From positions 1 to 64,000 of the forward strand of contig NZ_JAFFZS010000026.1 in the NCBI RefSeq assembly GCF_016921115.1: a DNA stretch of 64,000 bases. The letters run 5' to 3'. The notes beneath the pieces were generated by a model. That model saw only the letters and a program-made list of their open reading frames with translations. It did no database searches and had not been told where the DNA came from. Of this stretch, positions 16,902 to 25,587 are shown one piece after another (the stretch's first letter is position 1; each line of letters starts with the position of its first letter). The translations under genes were made by a program, and so were the position numbers. Origin of the DNA: Streptomyces actuosus. Its GTDB lineage: Bacteria; Actinomycetota; Actinomycetes; Streptomycetales; Streptomycetaceae.

Positions 16902-17365
16902 CGTCACCGAGGCGGAGTGCGGGGCTGCTGCTGTACCGGCGTGCGGGGGACGGCCTCCACGTGCTCCTCGGCCACATGGGCGGCCCGTTCTTCGCCCGCC
17001 GCGACGCCGGGGCCTGGACGATCCCCAAGGGCGAGTACGACGACGGGGAGACGGCCTGGGACGCTGCCCGCCGGGAGTTCCGGGAGGAGCTCGGCCTGGA
17101 GCCGCCCGACGGCGCCGCCGTCGCGCTCGGCGAGGTGCGGCAGAGGAACGGCAAGGTGGTCACGGCCTGGGCGATGGAGGCCGACCTGGACCCGGCGGCG
17201 GTCGTGCCCGGCACCTTCCGGATGGAGTGGCCGCCGCGGTCGGGGCGGCTGCAGGAGTTCCCCGAGCTGGACCGGGTGGCGTGGTTCGACCTGGACCGGG
17301 CGCGTGCCGTGATCGTCACCGCCCAGGCGGCGTTTCTCGACCGCTTGGCGGAGCACTCGCCCTGA
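16898..17365 (+). CDS. NUDIX hydrolase
   Basis: A 155-residue NUDIX protein with a complete box: G-x5-E-x7-REFREELGL, starting at GEYDDGE (about residue 46). It probably hydrolyses a nucleoside diphosphate-linked compound, perhaps cleaning damaged nucleotides, given its 4-bp overlap with the DNA ligase. The WTIPKGE block before the box recalls MutT/diadenosine polyphosphatase-like enzymes. GTG 16898 is required by the overlap and by domain length. Confidence 0.92.
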   Translation: MTSPRRSAGLLLYRRAGDGLHVLLGHMGGPFFARRDAGAWTIPKGEYDDGETAWDAARREFREELGLEPPDGAAVALGEVRQRNGKVVTAWAMEADLDPAAVVPGTFRMEWPPRSGRLQEFPELDRVAWFDLDRARAVIVTAQAAFLDRLAEHSP

Positions 17366-17441
17366 CAGGACGTCCACGCGTTGCGGTGGCCCGCGCCGCG
17401 CGCGAAGGTCGAGACACAGCCCGCTCCCAGGGAGGTCGGTC

Positions 17442-18836
17442 ATGCCCATCGCGACGGTGAATCCGGCGAACGGCGAGACGCTCAAGACGTACGAGGCCAT
17501 GGGCGAGGAGGAGCTCGAACGCCGGCTCCAGCTCGCCGAGGCCACCTTCCGCACGTACCGGACCAGCACCTTCGCCGAACGCGCCGGTCTGCTCCACCGG
17601 GCCGCGGACCTCCTCGACGAGGACGTGCAGGATGCCGCCCGGATGCTGACCACCGAGATGGGCAAGCCCATCCGGCAGGCGCGGGCCGAGGTCACCAAGT
17701 GCGCCAAGGCGATGCGCTGGTACGCCGACCACGCCGAGGCCCTGCTCGCCGACGAGGAGCCCGCGGAGTCCGACGTCCGGGACACCGGCGCCTCCCGGGT
17801 ACGCGTCCGCTACCGCCCCCTGGGACCGGTGCTGGCCGTCATGCCCTGGAACTTCCCGCTGTGGCAGGTGATCCGCTTCGCCGCGCCCGCGCTGATGGCC
17901 GGCAACGTCGGCCTGCTGAAGCACGCCTCGAACGTCCCCCGGACCGCCCTGTACCTGGAGGACCTGTTCCACCGGGCGGGCTGTCCCGAGGGCTGCTTCC
18001 AGACCCTGCTGATCGGTTCCGCGCAGGTCGACGAGATCCTGCGGGACGACCGCGTGAAGGCGGCCACCCTGACCGGCAGCGAGCCCGCCGGCCGGGCCGT
18101 CGCCTCCACCGCCGGAGAAATGATCAAGAAGACGGTGCTGGAGCTCGGCGGCAGCGACCCGTACGTCGTGCTGCCCTCGGCCGACCTCGACCGGGCCGCG
18201 CAGATCGCCGTGACGGCCCGGGTGCAGAACAACGGGCAGTCGTGCATCGCCGCGAAGCGGTTCATCGTGCACACCGATGTGTACGACGCCTTCGCCGAGC
18301 GCTTCGTCGCCGGGATGAAGGCACTCAGGGTCGGCGACCCGATGGACGAGGAGACCGACGTCGGCCCGCTGGCGAGCGAGCAGGGGCGGGACGACCTGGA
18401 GGAGCTGGTCGACGACGCCCTGCGCAGCGGCGCGACCGCGCTGTGCGGCGGGCACCGGCTCCGCCGGCCCGAACTGCCCGGCTGGTACTACCCGCCGACC
18501 GTGCTGGCCGGCATCACCCGCGAGATGCGCATCCACCGCGAGGAGGCCTTCGGACCGGTCGCCACGCTGTACCGGGCGGGCGACGTGGACGAGGCGGTGC
18601 TGATCGCCAACGACTCGCCCTTCGGCCTGAGTTCCAACGTATGGACGCGGGAGGAGGCCGATGTGGACCGGTTCGCACGGGACATGGAGGCGGGCAGTGT
18701 GTTCGTCAACGGCATGACCGCCTCCCATCCGGCGTTCCCTTTCGGCGGGGTCAAGCGGTCGGGGTACGGGCGTGAGCTGTCCGGGCACGGAATCCGCGAG
18801 TTCTGCAACATCACCACGGTTTGGCACGGTGCGTGA
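17442..18836 (+). CDS. NADP-dependent succinate-semialdehyde dehydrogenase (ALDH family)
   Basis: A 464-residue aldehyde dehydrogenase. Catalytic Glu234 (LELGGSDP) and Cys268 (NNGQSCIAAKRF) have the canonical 34-residue spacing. PWNFPLWQ and TGSEPAGRAV form the cofactor site. Overall sequence and length fit the GabD-type succinic semialdehyde branch, completing GABA or putrescine breakdown to succinate, but substrate assignment rests on family resemblance. GAGGTCGGTC precedes ATG 17442. It stands alone, with no transaminase adjacent. Confidence 0.88.
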   Translation: MPIATVNPANGETLKTYEAMGEEELERRLQLAEATFRTYRTSTFAERAGLLHRAADLLDEDVQDAARMLTTEMGKPIRQARAEVTKCAKAMRWYADHAEALLADEEPAESDVRDTGASRVRVRYRPLGPVLAVMPWNFPLWQVIRFAAPALMAGNVGLLKHASNVPRTALYLEDLFHRAGCPEGCFQTLLIGSAQVDEILRDDRVKAATLTGSEPAGRAVASTAGEMIKKTVLELGGSDPYVVLPSADLDRAAQIAVTARVQNNGQSCIAAKRFIVHTDVYDAFAERFVAGMKALRVGDPMDEETDVGPLASEQGRDDLEELVDDALRSGATALCGGHRLRRPELPGWYYPPTVLAGITREMRIHREEAFGPVATLYRAGDVDEAVLIANDSPFGLSSNVWTREEADVDRFARDMEAGSVFVNGMTASHPAFPFGGVKRSGYGRELSGHGIREFCNITTVWHGA

Positions 18837-18861
18837 GCGCTCCGCAGCTACGATCGCGGGT

Positions 18862-19095
18862 GTGAACCGCGAAGTGACTCTGCCTCTGATCGTCGACGAC
18901 CGCGGAGCCTTGCAGGTGGCCGCCTCCGACGTGAGCAACCTGCTGCGCACACTGGGCGGGCGCTGGCTTCGGCTGGTGGAGAACGGGGAGGAGGGGCTCG
19001 ACGAGGACACCGTCGCGGCCCTCGCCATCGAACTGGCCAAGCTGGCCGACCGTATCGACGTGGCCTGCATCGCGCACAGCAGCGGAGCGCCGTAG
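18862..19095 (+). CDS. Small conserved hypothetical protein (DUF6213-like)
   Basis: A 77-residue acidic soluble protein from GTG 18862. It resembles the actinobacterial DUF6213 group (VTLPLIVDDRG, LRTLGGRWLRLVENGEEGLD). It has no signal peptide, membrane segment or cysteine cluster. It follows the aldehyde dehydrogenase by 25 bp and may share its transcript. Function unknown. The 228 bp to the next gene show nothing recognisable. Confidence 0.72.
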   Translation: MNREVTLPLIVDDRGALQVAASDVSNLLRTLGGRWLRLVENGEEGLDEDTVAALAIELAKLADRIDVACIAHSSGAP

Positions 19096-19323
19096 GGGGC
19101 GCCACCTACCGCCGTCCGCTCAGCCCTTCCGCCCACCTCTCCTCCCCGGCCCGGATCACCGCGGACGGCCGCCCGGTAACCCTGCACCGCAGCCCGCTCG
19201 GGCCGTCCCGCGGCACGCCGGCGGCACCACACCGTCGACCGGCTCACCCCGCTGCGGAACAGGGACGCCGCGCACGGGCTGGGGCACGGCCGGCGGGGAC
19301 CGCCGGGCCGGCCGGTCGCGGCA

Positions 19324-20553
19324 CTAACGGATGGGCATCCCGGACAGGGTCCGTGCGATCACCAGCCGCTGGATCTCGCTCGTGCCCTCGAAGATCGTGT
19401 AGATCGCCGCGTCCCGGTGCATCCGTTCCACCGGGTACTCCCGGGTGTAGCCGTTGCCGCCCAGGATCTGGATCGCCTGCCCGGTGACCGCCTTCGCCGT
19501 CTCGCTCGCGAACAGCTTGGACATCGACCCCTCGGCGGCGGTGAACGGCTTGCCGTTGACCGCCATCCAGGAGGCGCGCCAGACCAGCAGCCGGGCCGCG
19601 TCGATCCGGGTGCGCATGTCGGCGAGTTGGAAGGCGATGCCCTGGTTGTCGATGATCGGGCGGCCGAACTGCAGGCGGGTCCCGGCGTAGTCGAGAGCGA
19701 CCTCGTAGGCCGCACGGGCAGTGCCGACGGCCATGGCCCCCACGGCGGGCCGCGAGGCCTCGAACGTCGCCATCGCCGCGTTCTTCACCCGCTCCCCCGC
19801 GGACGCCTTCGCCCTCTCCCGGGCCCGCGCCAGCCGCTCGTCCAGCTTCTCCTTGCCGCCGAGCAGGCAGGAGCCGGGGACGCGTACGCCGTCGAGGACC
19901 ACCTCGGCGGTGTGCGAGGCGCGGATGCCGTGCTTCTTGAACTTCTGCCCCTGGGACAGCCCCGGCGTGTTCGGCGGCACGATGAAGGAGGCGTGGCCCT
20001 TGGAGCCGAGCTCCGGGTCGACGACGGCGACGACGACGTGGACGTTGGCGATGCCGCCGTTGGTCGCCCAGGTCTTCGTGCCGTCGATCACCCACTCGTC
20101 CTTGGCCGCGTCGTACACCGCACGCGTGCGCATGGAGGCGACGTCGGAGCCGGCGTCGGGCTCGGAGGAGCAGAAGGCGGCGACCTTGACGTCGTCGACG
20201 TCGCCGTACATCTGGGGGATCCAGGTGCCGATCTGCTCCTCGGTGCCGTTGGCGAGCACGCCGACGGCGGCGAGGCCGGTGCCGACGATGGAGAGGGCGA
20301 TGCCCGCGTCACCCCAGAACAACTCCTCCATGGCCATGGGGATGCCGAGACCGGTGGGGTCGAAGTACTGCTGGGCGTAGAAGTCCAGGGAGTAGATGCC
20401 GACCTTGGCGGCCTCCTGGATGACCGGCCAGGGAGTCTCCTCACGCTCGTCCCATTCGGCGGCGGCGGGACGGATGACGTCGGCGGCGAAGCCGTGCAGC
20501 CAGTCCCGGACCTCCTTCTGTTCGTCGTTGAGCTCCATGGTGAATTCGGCCAT
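19324..20553 (-). CDS. Acyl-CoA dehydrogenase
   Basis: A 409-residue FAD-dependent acyl-CoA dehydrogenase with the family signatures AFCSSEPDAGSDVASM, ATNGGIANVHVVVAVV, FGRPIIDNQGIAFQLADM and QILGGNGYTREYPVERMHRD. The terminal IFEGTSEIQRLVIAR carries the catalytic Glu of medium/short-chain members. ATG 20553 has GGAGGGG upstream. It is divergent from a TetR gene with a perfect palindrome between, so it is probably derepressed by an acyl-CoA or similar ligand. Confidence 0.95.
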   Translation of the reverse strand: MAEFTMELNDEQKEVRDWLHGFAADVIRPAAAEWDEREETPWPVIQEAAKVGIYSLDFYAQQYFDPTGLGIPMAMEELFWGDAGIALSIVGTGLAAVGVLANGTEEQIGTWIPQMYGDVDDVKVAAFCSSEPDAGSDVASMRTRAVYDAAKDEWVIDGTKTWATNGGIANVHVVVAVVDPELGSKGHASFIVPPNTPGLSQGQKFKKHGIRASHTAEVVLDGVRVPGSCLLGGKEKLDERLARARERAKASAGERVKNAAMATFEASRPAVGAMAVGTARAAYEVALDYAGTRLQFGRPIIDNQGIAFQLADMRTRIDAARLLVWRASWMAVNGKPFTAAEGSMSKLFASETAKAVTGQAIQILGGNGYTREYPVERMHRDAAIYTIFEGTSEIQRLVIARTLSGMPIR

Positions 20554-20587
20554 GTCCCCTCCAGCGGCGCACATGCATGTTACTTGC

Positions 20588-20607
20588 GGTAACACGAGTG
20601 TGTTACC
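20588..20607. promoter_or_regulatory. Perfect TetR-type operator palindrome
   Basis: GGTAACAC (20588-20595), a GAGT spacer, then GTGTTACC (20600-20607): an 8-bp perfect inverted repeat 34 bp upstream of the acyl-CoA dehydrogenase start and 115 bp upstream of the TetR start. A partial related half-site (GTTAC) lies at 20579-20583. Size and position fit a dimeric TetR repressor. Confidence 0.6.
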
Positions 20608-20722
20608 GGCCGGTAGGAAATGTCAACTCCTGATGACTCGTCGGCAGCCCGTTCGAGCTGGACAGGACCGTCAGTGTTAGTTTGCGCAGGCGTCACCGAA
20701 ACAGCACGGGTGGGGAGAGCAC

Positions 20723-21367
20723 ATGGACACCACACAGCGGACCGAGCAGCAGCGGTCCGCCGATCGCCGACGGCGCGAACTGCTGGAGGCCGCCGACCGG
20801 GTGGTGCTGCGCGACGGACCGCAGGCCTCGATGAACGCCATCGCGGCGGAGGCGGGCATCACCAAGCCGATCCTCTACCGGCACTTCGGGGACAAGGGCG
20901 GCCTGTACGCGGCCCTGGCCCAACGGCACACGGACGCACTGCTCGACTCGCTACGGGCGGCACTGGACGCCCCCGCGGACCGCAGGGAACGCGTCGAGTC
21001 CACCCTCGACACCTATCTCGGCGCCATCGAGGCCCGCCCCCAGGTCTACCGCTTCCTGATGCATCCGGCGGAAGGCGGCCAGAGCGGGGAACAGGGCTTC
21101 GACGTCGGCAAGCACTCGGCGCCGCTGCTGCGCAGGATGGGCGAGGAGCTGGCCACCGTCATCGAGGAACGCCTCGACCTCGGCCCGGAGGGCCAGCGGC
21201 TCGCCCGGGTGTGGGGGCACGGCATCGTCGGCATGATGCACGCCGCCGGGGACTGGTGGCTCGGCGAACGCCCTTGCTCGCGCGCCGAGTTGGTGCGGAG
21301 TCTGGCCGACCTGCTGTGGGGCCGGCTCGCCGCGGCCGGGGACAGGGTGGGCGGCCCTGGGTTCTGA
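20723..21367 (+). CDS. TetR-family transcriptional regulator
   Basis: A 214-residue regulator. The N-terminal helix-turn-helix is at about 15-65 (ASMNAIAAEAGITKPILYRHFGDKGGLYAAL) and the C-terminal helical domain presumably binds an acyl-type ligand. ATG 20723 follows a GGGGAGAG ribosome site. It faces the acyl-CoA dehydrogenase gene and almost certainly binds the intergenic palindrome at 20588-20607. The ligand is unknown. Confidence 0.92.
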   Translation: MDTTQRTEQQRSADRRRRELLEAADRVVLRDGPQASMNAIAAEAGITKPILYRHFGDKGGLYAALAQRHTDALLDSLRAALDAPADRRERVESTLDTYLGAIEARPQVYRFLMHPAEGGQSGEQGFDVGKHSAPLLRRMGEELATVIEERLDLGPEGQRLARVWGHGIVGMMHAAGDWWLGERPCSRAELVRSLADLLWGRLAAAGDRVGGPGF

Positions 21368-21411
21368 CCGGGATCCCCCCGCACGAGGACCGGCCGCGCG
21401 CCGGCGGCCGG

Positions 21412-21957
21412 TCAGTCCGCCCGACGCCAGGGGGCCCGGCCGATCTGCCGCATCAGCCTGCGGCGGCGCAGCCCGGTGAGCCGGTCCGCGTAGACCCTGC
21501 CCTCCAGGTGATCGGTCTCGTGCTGCAGGCACCGGGCGAAGAAACCCGTCCCGTGCACGGTGACCGGCTCCCCGGCCACCGTGCGCCCCTCGACCACCGC
21601 GTGGTCGTAGCGCTCCGTCCCCGCCTCCAGCCCCGGCAGGGACAGACAGCCCTCCGGCCCCCTCACCGCCACACCGTCGGCCTCGACCAGCCGCGGATTC
21701 ACCACATGACCGATATGCCGGACATCGTCGTCGTCCGGGCAGTCGTACACGAACACCCTCTGGGGTTCGCCGACCTGGTTCGCCGCCAGCCCCACGCCGC
21801 GGGCCGCGTACATCGTGGCGAACAAGTCCTCGACCAGCGCCGCAAGTTCCGGGCCGAAGTCGGTGACCTCCTGGCAGGGCCGGTGCAGCATCGGGTCGCC
21901 GAGCAGGGTGAGGGGCCGGACGCGCCCGCGGGCGCCCGGGATCGGGCCGTGTCGCAT
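21412..21957 (-). CDS. def: Peptide deformylase
   Basis: A 181-residue metalloprotease that removes the N-formyl group from nascent proteins. All three motifs are intact: GVGLAANQ (54-61), EGCLSLPG (102-109, metal ligand Cys104) and QHETDHLEG (145-153, metal ligands His146 and His150, catalytic Glu147). Streptomycetes often carry several paralogues, and no fmt or priA neighbour is present, so this may be a secondary copy. ATG 21957 gives a normal-length enzyme. Confidence 0.95.
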   Translation of the reverse strand: MRHGPIPGARGRVRPLTLLGDPMLHRPCQEVTDFGPELAALVEDLFATMYAARGVGLAANQVGEPQRVFVYDCPDDDDVRHIGHVVNPRLVEADGVAVRGPEGCLSLPGLEAGTERYDHAVVEGRTVAGEPVTVHGTGFFARCLQHETDHLEGRVYADRLTGLRRRRLMRQIGRAPWRRAD

Positions 21958-22104
21958 GGCGGCAAGGGTACGGTGCCATCGGTCCACGCCCGCCGCACGT
22001 GGACCGAGGTTCAGCGGTGCGAAGGGATCTCGATAGGCTGAGGTCCACACCACGTGGCCGTCAGGCTTCAGGCGCGGCGCGTACGCAAGGAGGATCGAGA
22101 ACTG

Positions 22105-23343
22105 ATGGCAGGCAACTCGGACCCGCTCACGCCACGGGCCAAGCTGGCCGTGACCGCGGGCAAGGCGGTCGCTGCGGCATCGCGCGCCGCGGGACGCGGC
22201 AGCGGTTCGGTGATCGGGGGCCGGGTGGCGCTCAGGCTCGATCCCGACCTCCTCGCCAAGCTCGCCCAGCACCTGGACGTCGTCCTGGTGTCGGCGACCA
22301 ACGGCAAGACCACCACCACACGCCTGATCGCCGAGGCACTGCGCGCCGCGGGCGAGGTCGTCTCCAACGCCCTCGGCGCCAACATGCCCGCCGGCATCAC
22401 ATCGGCGCTCGCGGGCGGTACGGAGGCGAAGTTCGCGGTCATCGAGGTCGACGAGAAGTACCTCGCCGGGGTCGCCCGGGACACCGAGCCCAAGTGCATC
22501 GCCCTGCTGAACCTCTCCCGAGACCAGCTGGACCGCGCCGCCGAGACCCGCATGCTCGCGGAGAACTGGCGCGAGGGCCTCGCGGGCTCCAAGGCGGTCA
22601 TCGTCGCCAACTGCGACGACCCGCTGGTGGTCTGGGCCGCGTCCTCCTCCCCCAACGTGATCTGGGTCGCCGCGGGGCAGATGTGGAAGGACGACGCCTG
22701 GTCCTGCCCGTCGTGCGGCGGCGTGATGCAGCGGCCCGGCGAGGACTGGTTCTGCGGCGACTGCGGTTTCCGCCGCCCGGCCCCGAGCTGGGTGCTCAAC
22801 GGCGAACACGTCCTCGACCCGCACGGCTCGGCCTGGCCGATCCACCTGCAGCTGCCCGGCCGCGCCAACAAGGCCAACGCCGCCAGCTCCGCGGCCGTCG
22901 CCGCCGTCTTCGGCGTACCGCCGCAGGTCGCGCTGGAGCGCATGTACCAGGTGCAGGCCGTCGCCGGACGCTACGACGTGGTCCAGTTCCACAACCGCGA
23001 CCTCAGGCTGCTGCTCGCGAAGAACCCGGCCGGCTGGCTGGAGACGTTCTCACTGATCGACGGGCCGCCCGCACCGGTCGTGCTGTCGGTCAACGCGCGC
23101 GGCGCCGACGGCACCGACACCTCCTGGCTGTGGGACGTCGACTACACCCGTCTGACCGGCCACCCGATCTTCGTCATCGGTGACCGCAAACTCGACCTCG
23201 CGGTCCGCCTGGAGGTCGCCGACCAGCACTTCCAGGTCTGCGACAACCTCGACCAGGCCGTGGAGATGTGCCCGCCGGGGCGCATCGAGGTGATCGCCAA
23301 CTACACCGCCTTCCAGGACCTGCGCCGCCGGGTCGGCAACTGA
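22105..23343 (+). CDS. murT: Lipid II isoglutaminyl synthase subunit MurT
   Basis: A 412-residue Mur-ligase-like subunit that activates the D-Glu carboxylate of lipid II for amidation. It has the ATP loop SATNGKTTTT (Lys68), the central Mur ligase domain and the characteristic zinc ribbon CPSC...CGDC beginning at Cys201, plus the C-terminal DUF1727 domain. ATG 22105 has AAGGAGG about 11 bases upstream. GatD begins 17 bp after the stop; the two proteins form the MurT/GatD complex, so the genes are an operon. It acts at the inner membrane face. Confidence 0.95.
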   Translation: MAGNSDPLTPRAKLAVTAGKAVAAASRAAGRGSGSVIGGRVALRLDPDLLAKLAQHLDVVLVSATNGKTTTTRLIAEALRAAGEVVSNALGANMPAGITSALAGGTEAKFAVIEVDEKYLAGVARDTEPKCIALLNLSRDQLDRAAETRMLAENWREGLAGSKAVIVANCDDPLVVWAASSSPNVIWVAAGQMWKDDAWSCPSCGGVMQRPGEDWFCGDCGFRRPAPSWVLNGEHVLDPHGSAWPIHLQLPGRANKANAASSAAVAAVFGVPPQVALERMYQVQAVAGRYDVVQFHNRDLRLLLAKNPAGWLETFSLIDGPPAPVVLSVNARGADGTDTSWLWDVDYTRLTGHPIFVIGDRKLDLAVRLEVADQHFQVCDNLDQAVEMCPPGRIEVIANYTAFQDLRRRVGN

Positions 23344-23360
23344 GACACCAGGGGACTTTC

Positions 23361-24089
23361 GTGAGCGACAACAGCCTGCGGGTCGTATGGGTGTACCCCG
23401 ACCTGCTCAGCACCTATGGCGACCAGGGCAACGTCCTCGTCGTGGAACGCCGCGCGCGTCAGCGCGGCCTGGACGTGGCCCGGCTCGACGTGCGCAGCGA
23501 CCAGCCGATCCCGACCTCCGGCGACATCTATCTCGTCGGGGGCGGCGAGGACCGCCCGCAGCGCCTCGCGGCGGAGCGGCTGCGCCGCGACGGCGGTCTG
23601 CACCGGGCGGTGGACAACGGCGCCATCGTGTTCTCCGTCTGCGCCGGCTACCAGATCCTCGGCCACGAGTTCATCAACGACCTCGGCCAGCGCGAGCCCG
23701 GCCTCGGCCTGCTCGACGTGGTCTCCGTGCGCGGCGAGGGCGCCCGGTGCGTCGGCGACGTCCTCGGGGACATCGACCCGCAGCTCGGCCTGCCGCAGCT
23801 GACGGGCTTCGAGAACCACCAGGGCGTCACCCACCTCGGCCCGACCGCCCGCGCCTTCGCCCAGGTGCGCCTGGGCAACGGCAACGGCGCGGGCGACGGC
23901 ACCGAAGGGGCGTACAACGGCACCGTCTTCGGCACGTACATGCACGGGCCGGTGCTCGCCCGCAACCCGCTCGTCGCGGACCTGCTGCTGAAGCTGGCCC
24001 TCGACGTGAACGCGCTGCCCCCGACCGACGACCGCTGGTACGACGCGCTGCGCAGCGAGCGCATCGCCGCTGCGCAGCAGCCCGCCTGA
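23361..24089 (+). CDS. gatD: Lipid II isoglutaminyl synthase glutaminase subunit GatD
   Basis: A 242-residue class-I glutamine amidotransferase (CobB/CobQ-type) that supplies ammonia to MurT for making D-isoglutamine in peptidoglycan. The nucleophile is Cys94 in FSVCAGYQILG, the same number as in characterised GatD, and the catalytic His is His195 in TYMHGPVLARNP. GTG 23361 has AGGGG eight bases upstream. It is co-transcribed with murT, and a hairpin at 24119-24138 probably ends the unit. Confidence 0.95.
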   Translation: MSDNSLRVVWVYPDLLSTYGDQGNVLVVERRARQRGLDVARLDVRSDQPIPTSGDIYLVGGGEDRPQRLAAERLRRDGGLHRAVDNGAIVFSVCAGYQILGHEFINDLGQREPGLGLLDVVSVRGEGARCVGDVLGDIDPQLGLPQLTGFENHQGVTHLGPTARAFAQVRLGNGNGAGDGTEGAYNGTVFGTYMHGPVLARNPLVADLLLKLALDVNALPPTDDRWYDALRSERIAAAQQPA

Positions 24090-24118
24090 CGCGGCACCGT
24101 GCGGTGACCGGGAGGTGA

Positions 24119-24138
24119 GCCGGCCCACAGGGGCCGGC
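24119..24138 (+). terminator. Probable terminator after murT-gatD
   Basis: GCCGGCCC (24119-24126), an ACAG loop, then GGGCCGGC (24131-24138): a perfect GC stem starting 30 bp past gatD. No U-tract follows, as is usual in Streptomyces. Confidence 0.5.
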
Positions 24139-24384
24139 GGACCTCTCCGATCACCGCACCAGGCGTGCGGGCACCCGCCTCCCCCGCAGCCGCAGCCGCC
24201 TCGTCCACAGCCGTGCCGCAGGATCCGCGTGGCCCGTCTGATGCCTCATCCGCACAGGTGAGCGGCCTGGTCCAGCAGGCGGACGCATGGTTCGGCACCC
24301 CCGCCCGTTGCCGCTAGGGTGGCGGGGATCGAGCCGGACAGCGCGGTCCGGTCCCGGCCCCCTGTGGAGAAGGTTTTTCGGGCT

Positions 24385-25410
24385 ATGCGCATTGGTGTCC
24401 TCACGTCCGGCGGCGACTGCCCCGGCCTGAACGCCGTCATCCGGTCCGTCGTGCACCGCGCCGTCGTCGACCACGGCGACGAGGTCATCGGCTTCCGGGA
24501 CGGCTGGAAAGGTCTCCTGGAATGCGACTACCTCAAGCTCGACCTCGACGCGGTGGGCGGCATCCTCGCCCGCGGCGGCACCATCCTCGGCTCCTCCCGG
24601 GTCCGCCCCGAGCACCTGCGGGACGGCGTGGAGCGGGCCCGCGGCCACGTCGCGGAACTCGGCCTGGACGCGATCATCCCGATCGGCGGTGAGGGCACGC
24701 TGAAGGCGGCCCGGCTGCTCTCCGACAACGGCCTGCCGATCGTCGGCGTCCCGAAGACCATCGACAACGACATCGCCGTCACCGACGTCACCTTCGGCTT
24801 CGACACGGCCGTGGGAGTCGCCACCGAGGCCCTGGACCGGCTGAAGACCACAGCCGAGTCCCACCAGCGGGTGCTGATCGTGGAGGTCATGGGCCGCCAC
24901 ACCGGCTGGATAGCGCTGCACTCGGGCATGGCGGCCGGCGCCCACGCCGTCGTCGTACCCGAGCGGCCCTTCGACATCGGCGAGTTGACCCGCAAGGTCG
25001 GCGAGCGCTTCGAGGCGGGCAAGCGGTTCGCCATCGTCGTCGCGGCGGAGGGGGCCAAGCCCGAGCCCGGCACCATGGCCTTCGACGAGGGCGGCAAGGA
25101 CATCTACGGTCACGAGCGGTTCGCGGGGGTCGCCCGCCAGCTCGCCGTGGAGCTGGAGCAGCGGCTCGGCAAGGAGGCGCGGCCGGTCATCCTCGGGCAC
25201 GTGCAGCGGGGCGGGACGCCCACGGCGTACGACCGGGTGCTGGCCACGCGCTTCGGATGGCACGCGGTGGAGGCCGCGCACCGCGGGGAGTTCGGGATGA
25301 TGACGGCCCTGCGCGGCACGGACATCGTGATGGTGTCGCTGGCCGAGGCCGTGGAGACGCTGAAGACCGTTCCCACGGAGCGGTACGCCGAAGCGGAGTG
25401 CGTGCTGTAG
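24385..25410 (+). CDS. pfkA: ATP-dependent 6-phosphofructokinase
   Basis: A 341-residue phosphofructokinase that converts fructose 6-phosphate to the 1,6-bisphosphate. Key blocks: TSGGDCPGLNAVIR (nucleotide site), GGEGTLKAA, PKTIDNDI (with the catalytic Asp) and VEVMGRHTGWIALHSG. Gly104 and Lys124 match the ATP-dependent actinobacterial group rather than pyrophosphate enzymes, which carry Asp at 104. ATG 24385 follows GAGAAGG. It is monocistronic, with a strong terminator downstream. The 295 bp upstream hold no gene, only a possible TAGGGT -10 near 24315. Confidence 0.95.
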   Translation: MRIGVLTSGGDCPGLNAVIRSVVHRAVVDHGDEVIGFRDGWKGLLECDYLKLDLDAVGGILARGGTILGSSRVRPEHLRDGVERARGHVAELGLDAIIPIGGEGTLKAARLLSDNGLPIVGVPKTIDNDIAVTDVTFGFDTAVGVATEALDRLKTTAESHQRVLIVEVMGRHTGWIALHSGMAAGAHAVVVPERPFDIGELTRKVGERFEAGKRFAIVVAAEGAKPEPGTMAFDEGGKDIYGHERFAGVARQLAVELEQRLGKEARPVILGHVQRGGTPTAYDRVLATRFGWHAVEAAHRGEFGMMTALRGTDIVMVSLAEAVETLKTVPTERYAEAECVL

Positions 25411-25427
25411 GGCCCCGCGCCCAGAAC

Positions 25428-25450
25428 GCCCGCCCGGTCACCGGGCGGGC
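25428..25450 (+). terminator. Terminator after pfkA
   Basis: GCCCGCCCGG (25428-25437), a TCA loop, then CCGGGCGGGC (25441-25450): a perfect 10-bp GC stem 17 bp past the pfkA stop. Confidence 0.7.
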
Positions 25451-25500
25451 GCCCGCATGTCCGACCACGCCCCGGACCCCGCCCCCGGGGCCGATCGCCC

Positions 25501-25532
25501 CTGCCCCCGGTCACGAGCGTGACCGGGGGCAG
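25501..25532. terminator. Second, longer hairpin before ctaG-like gene
   Basis: A 15-bp arm at 25501-25515 is exactly complementary to 25518-25532, with only AG at the centre, giving an almost perfect 32-bp palindrome. It ends 56 bp before the CtaG-like start. It may be a back-up terminator or a regulator-binding site for that gene. Confidence 0.55.
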
Positions 25533-25587
25533 TTCTAGTCTTGGTCCGGACACACAGCACAACCCCCCACGAATCAGGAGCCGGCGG

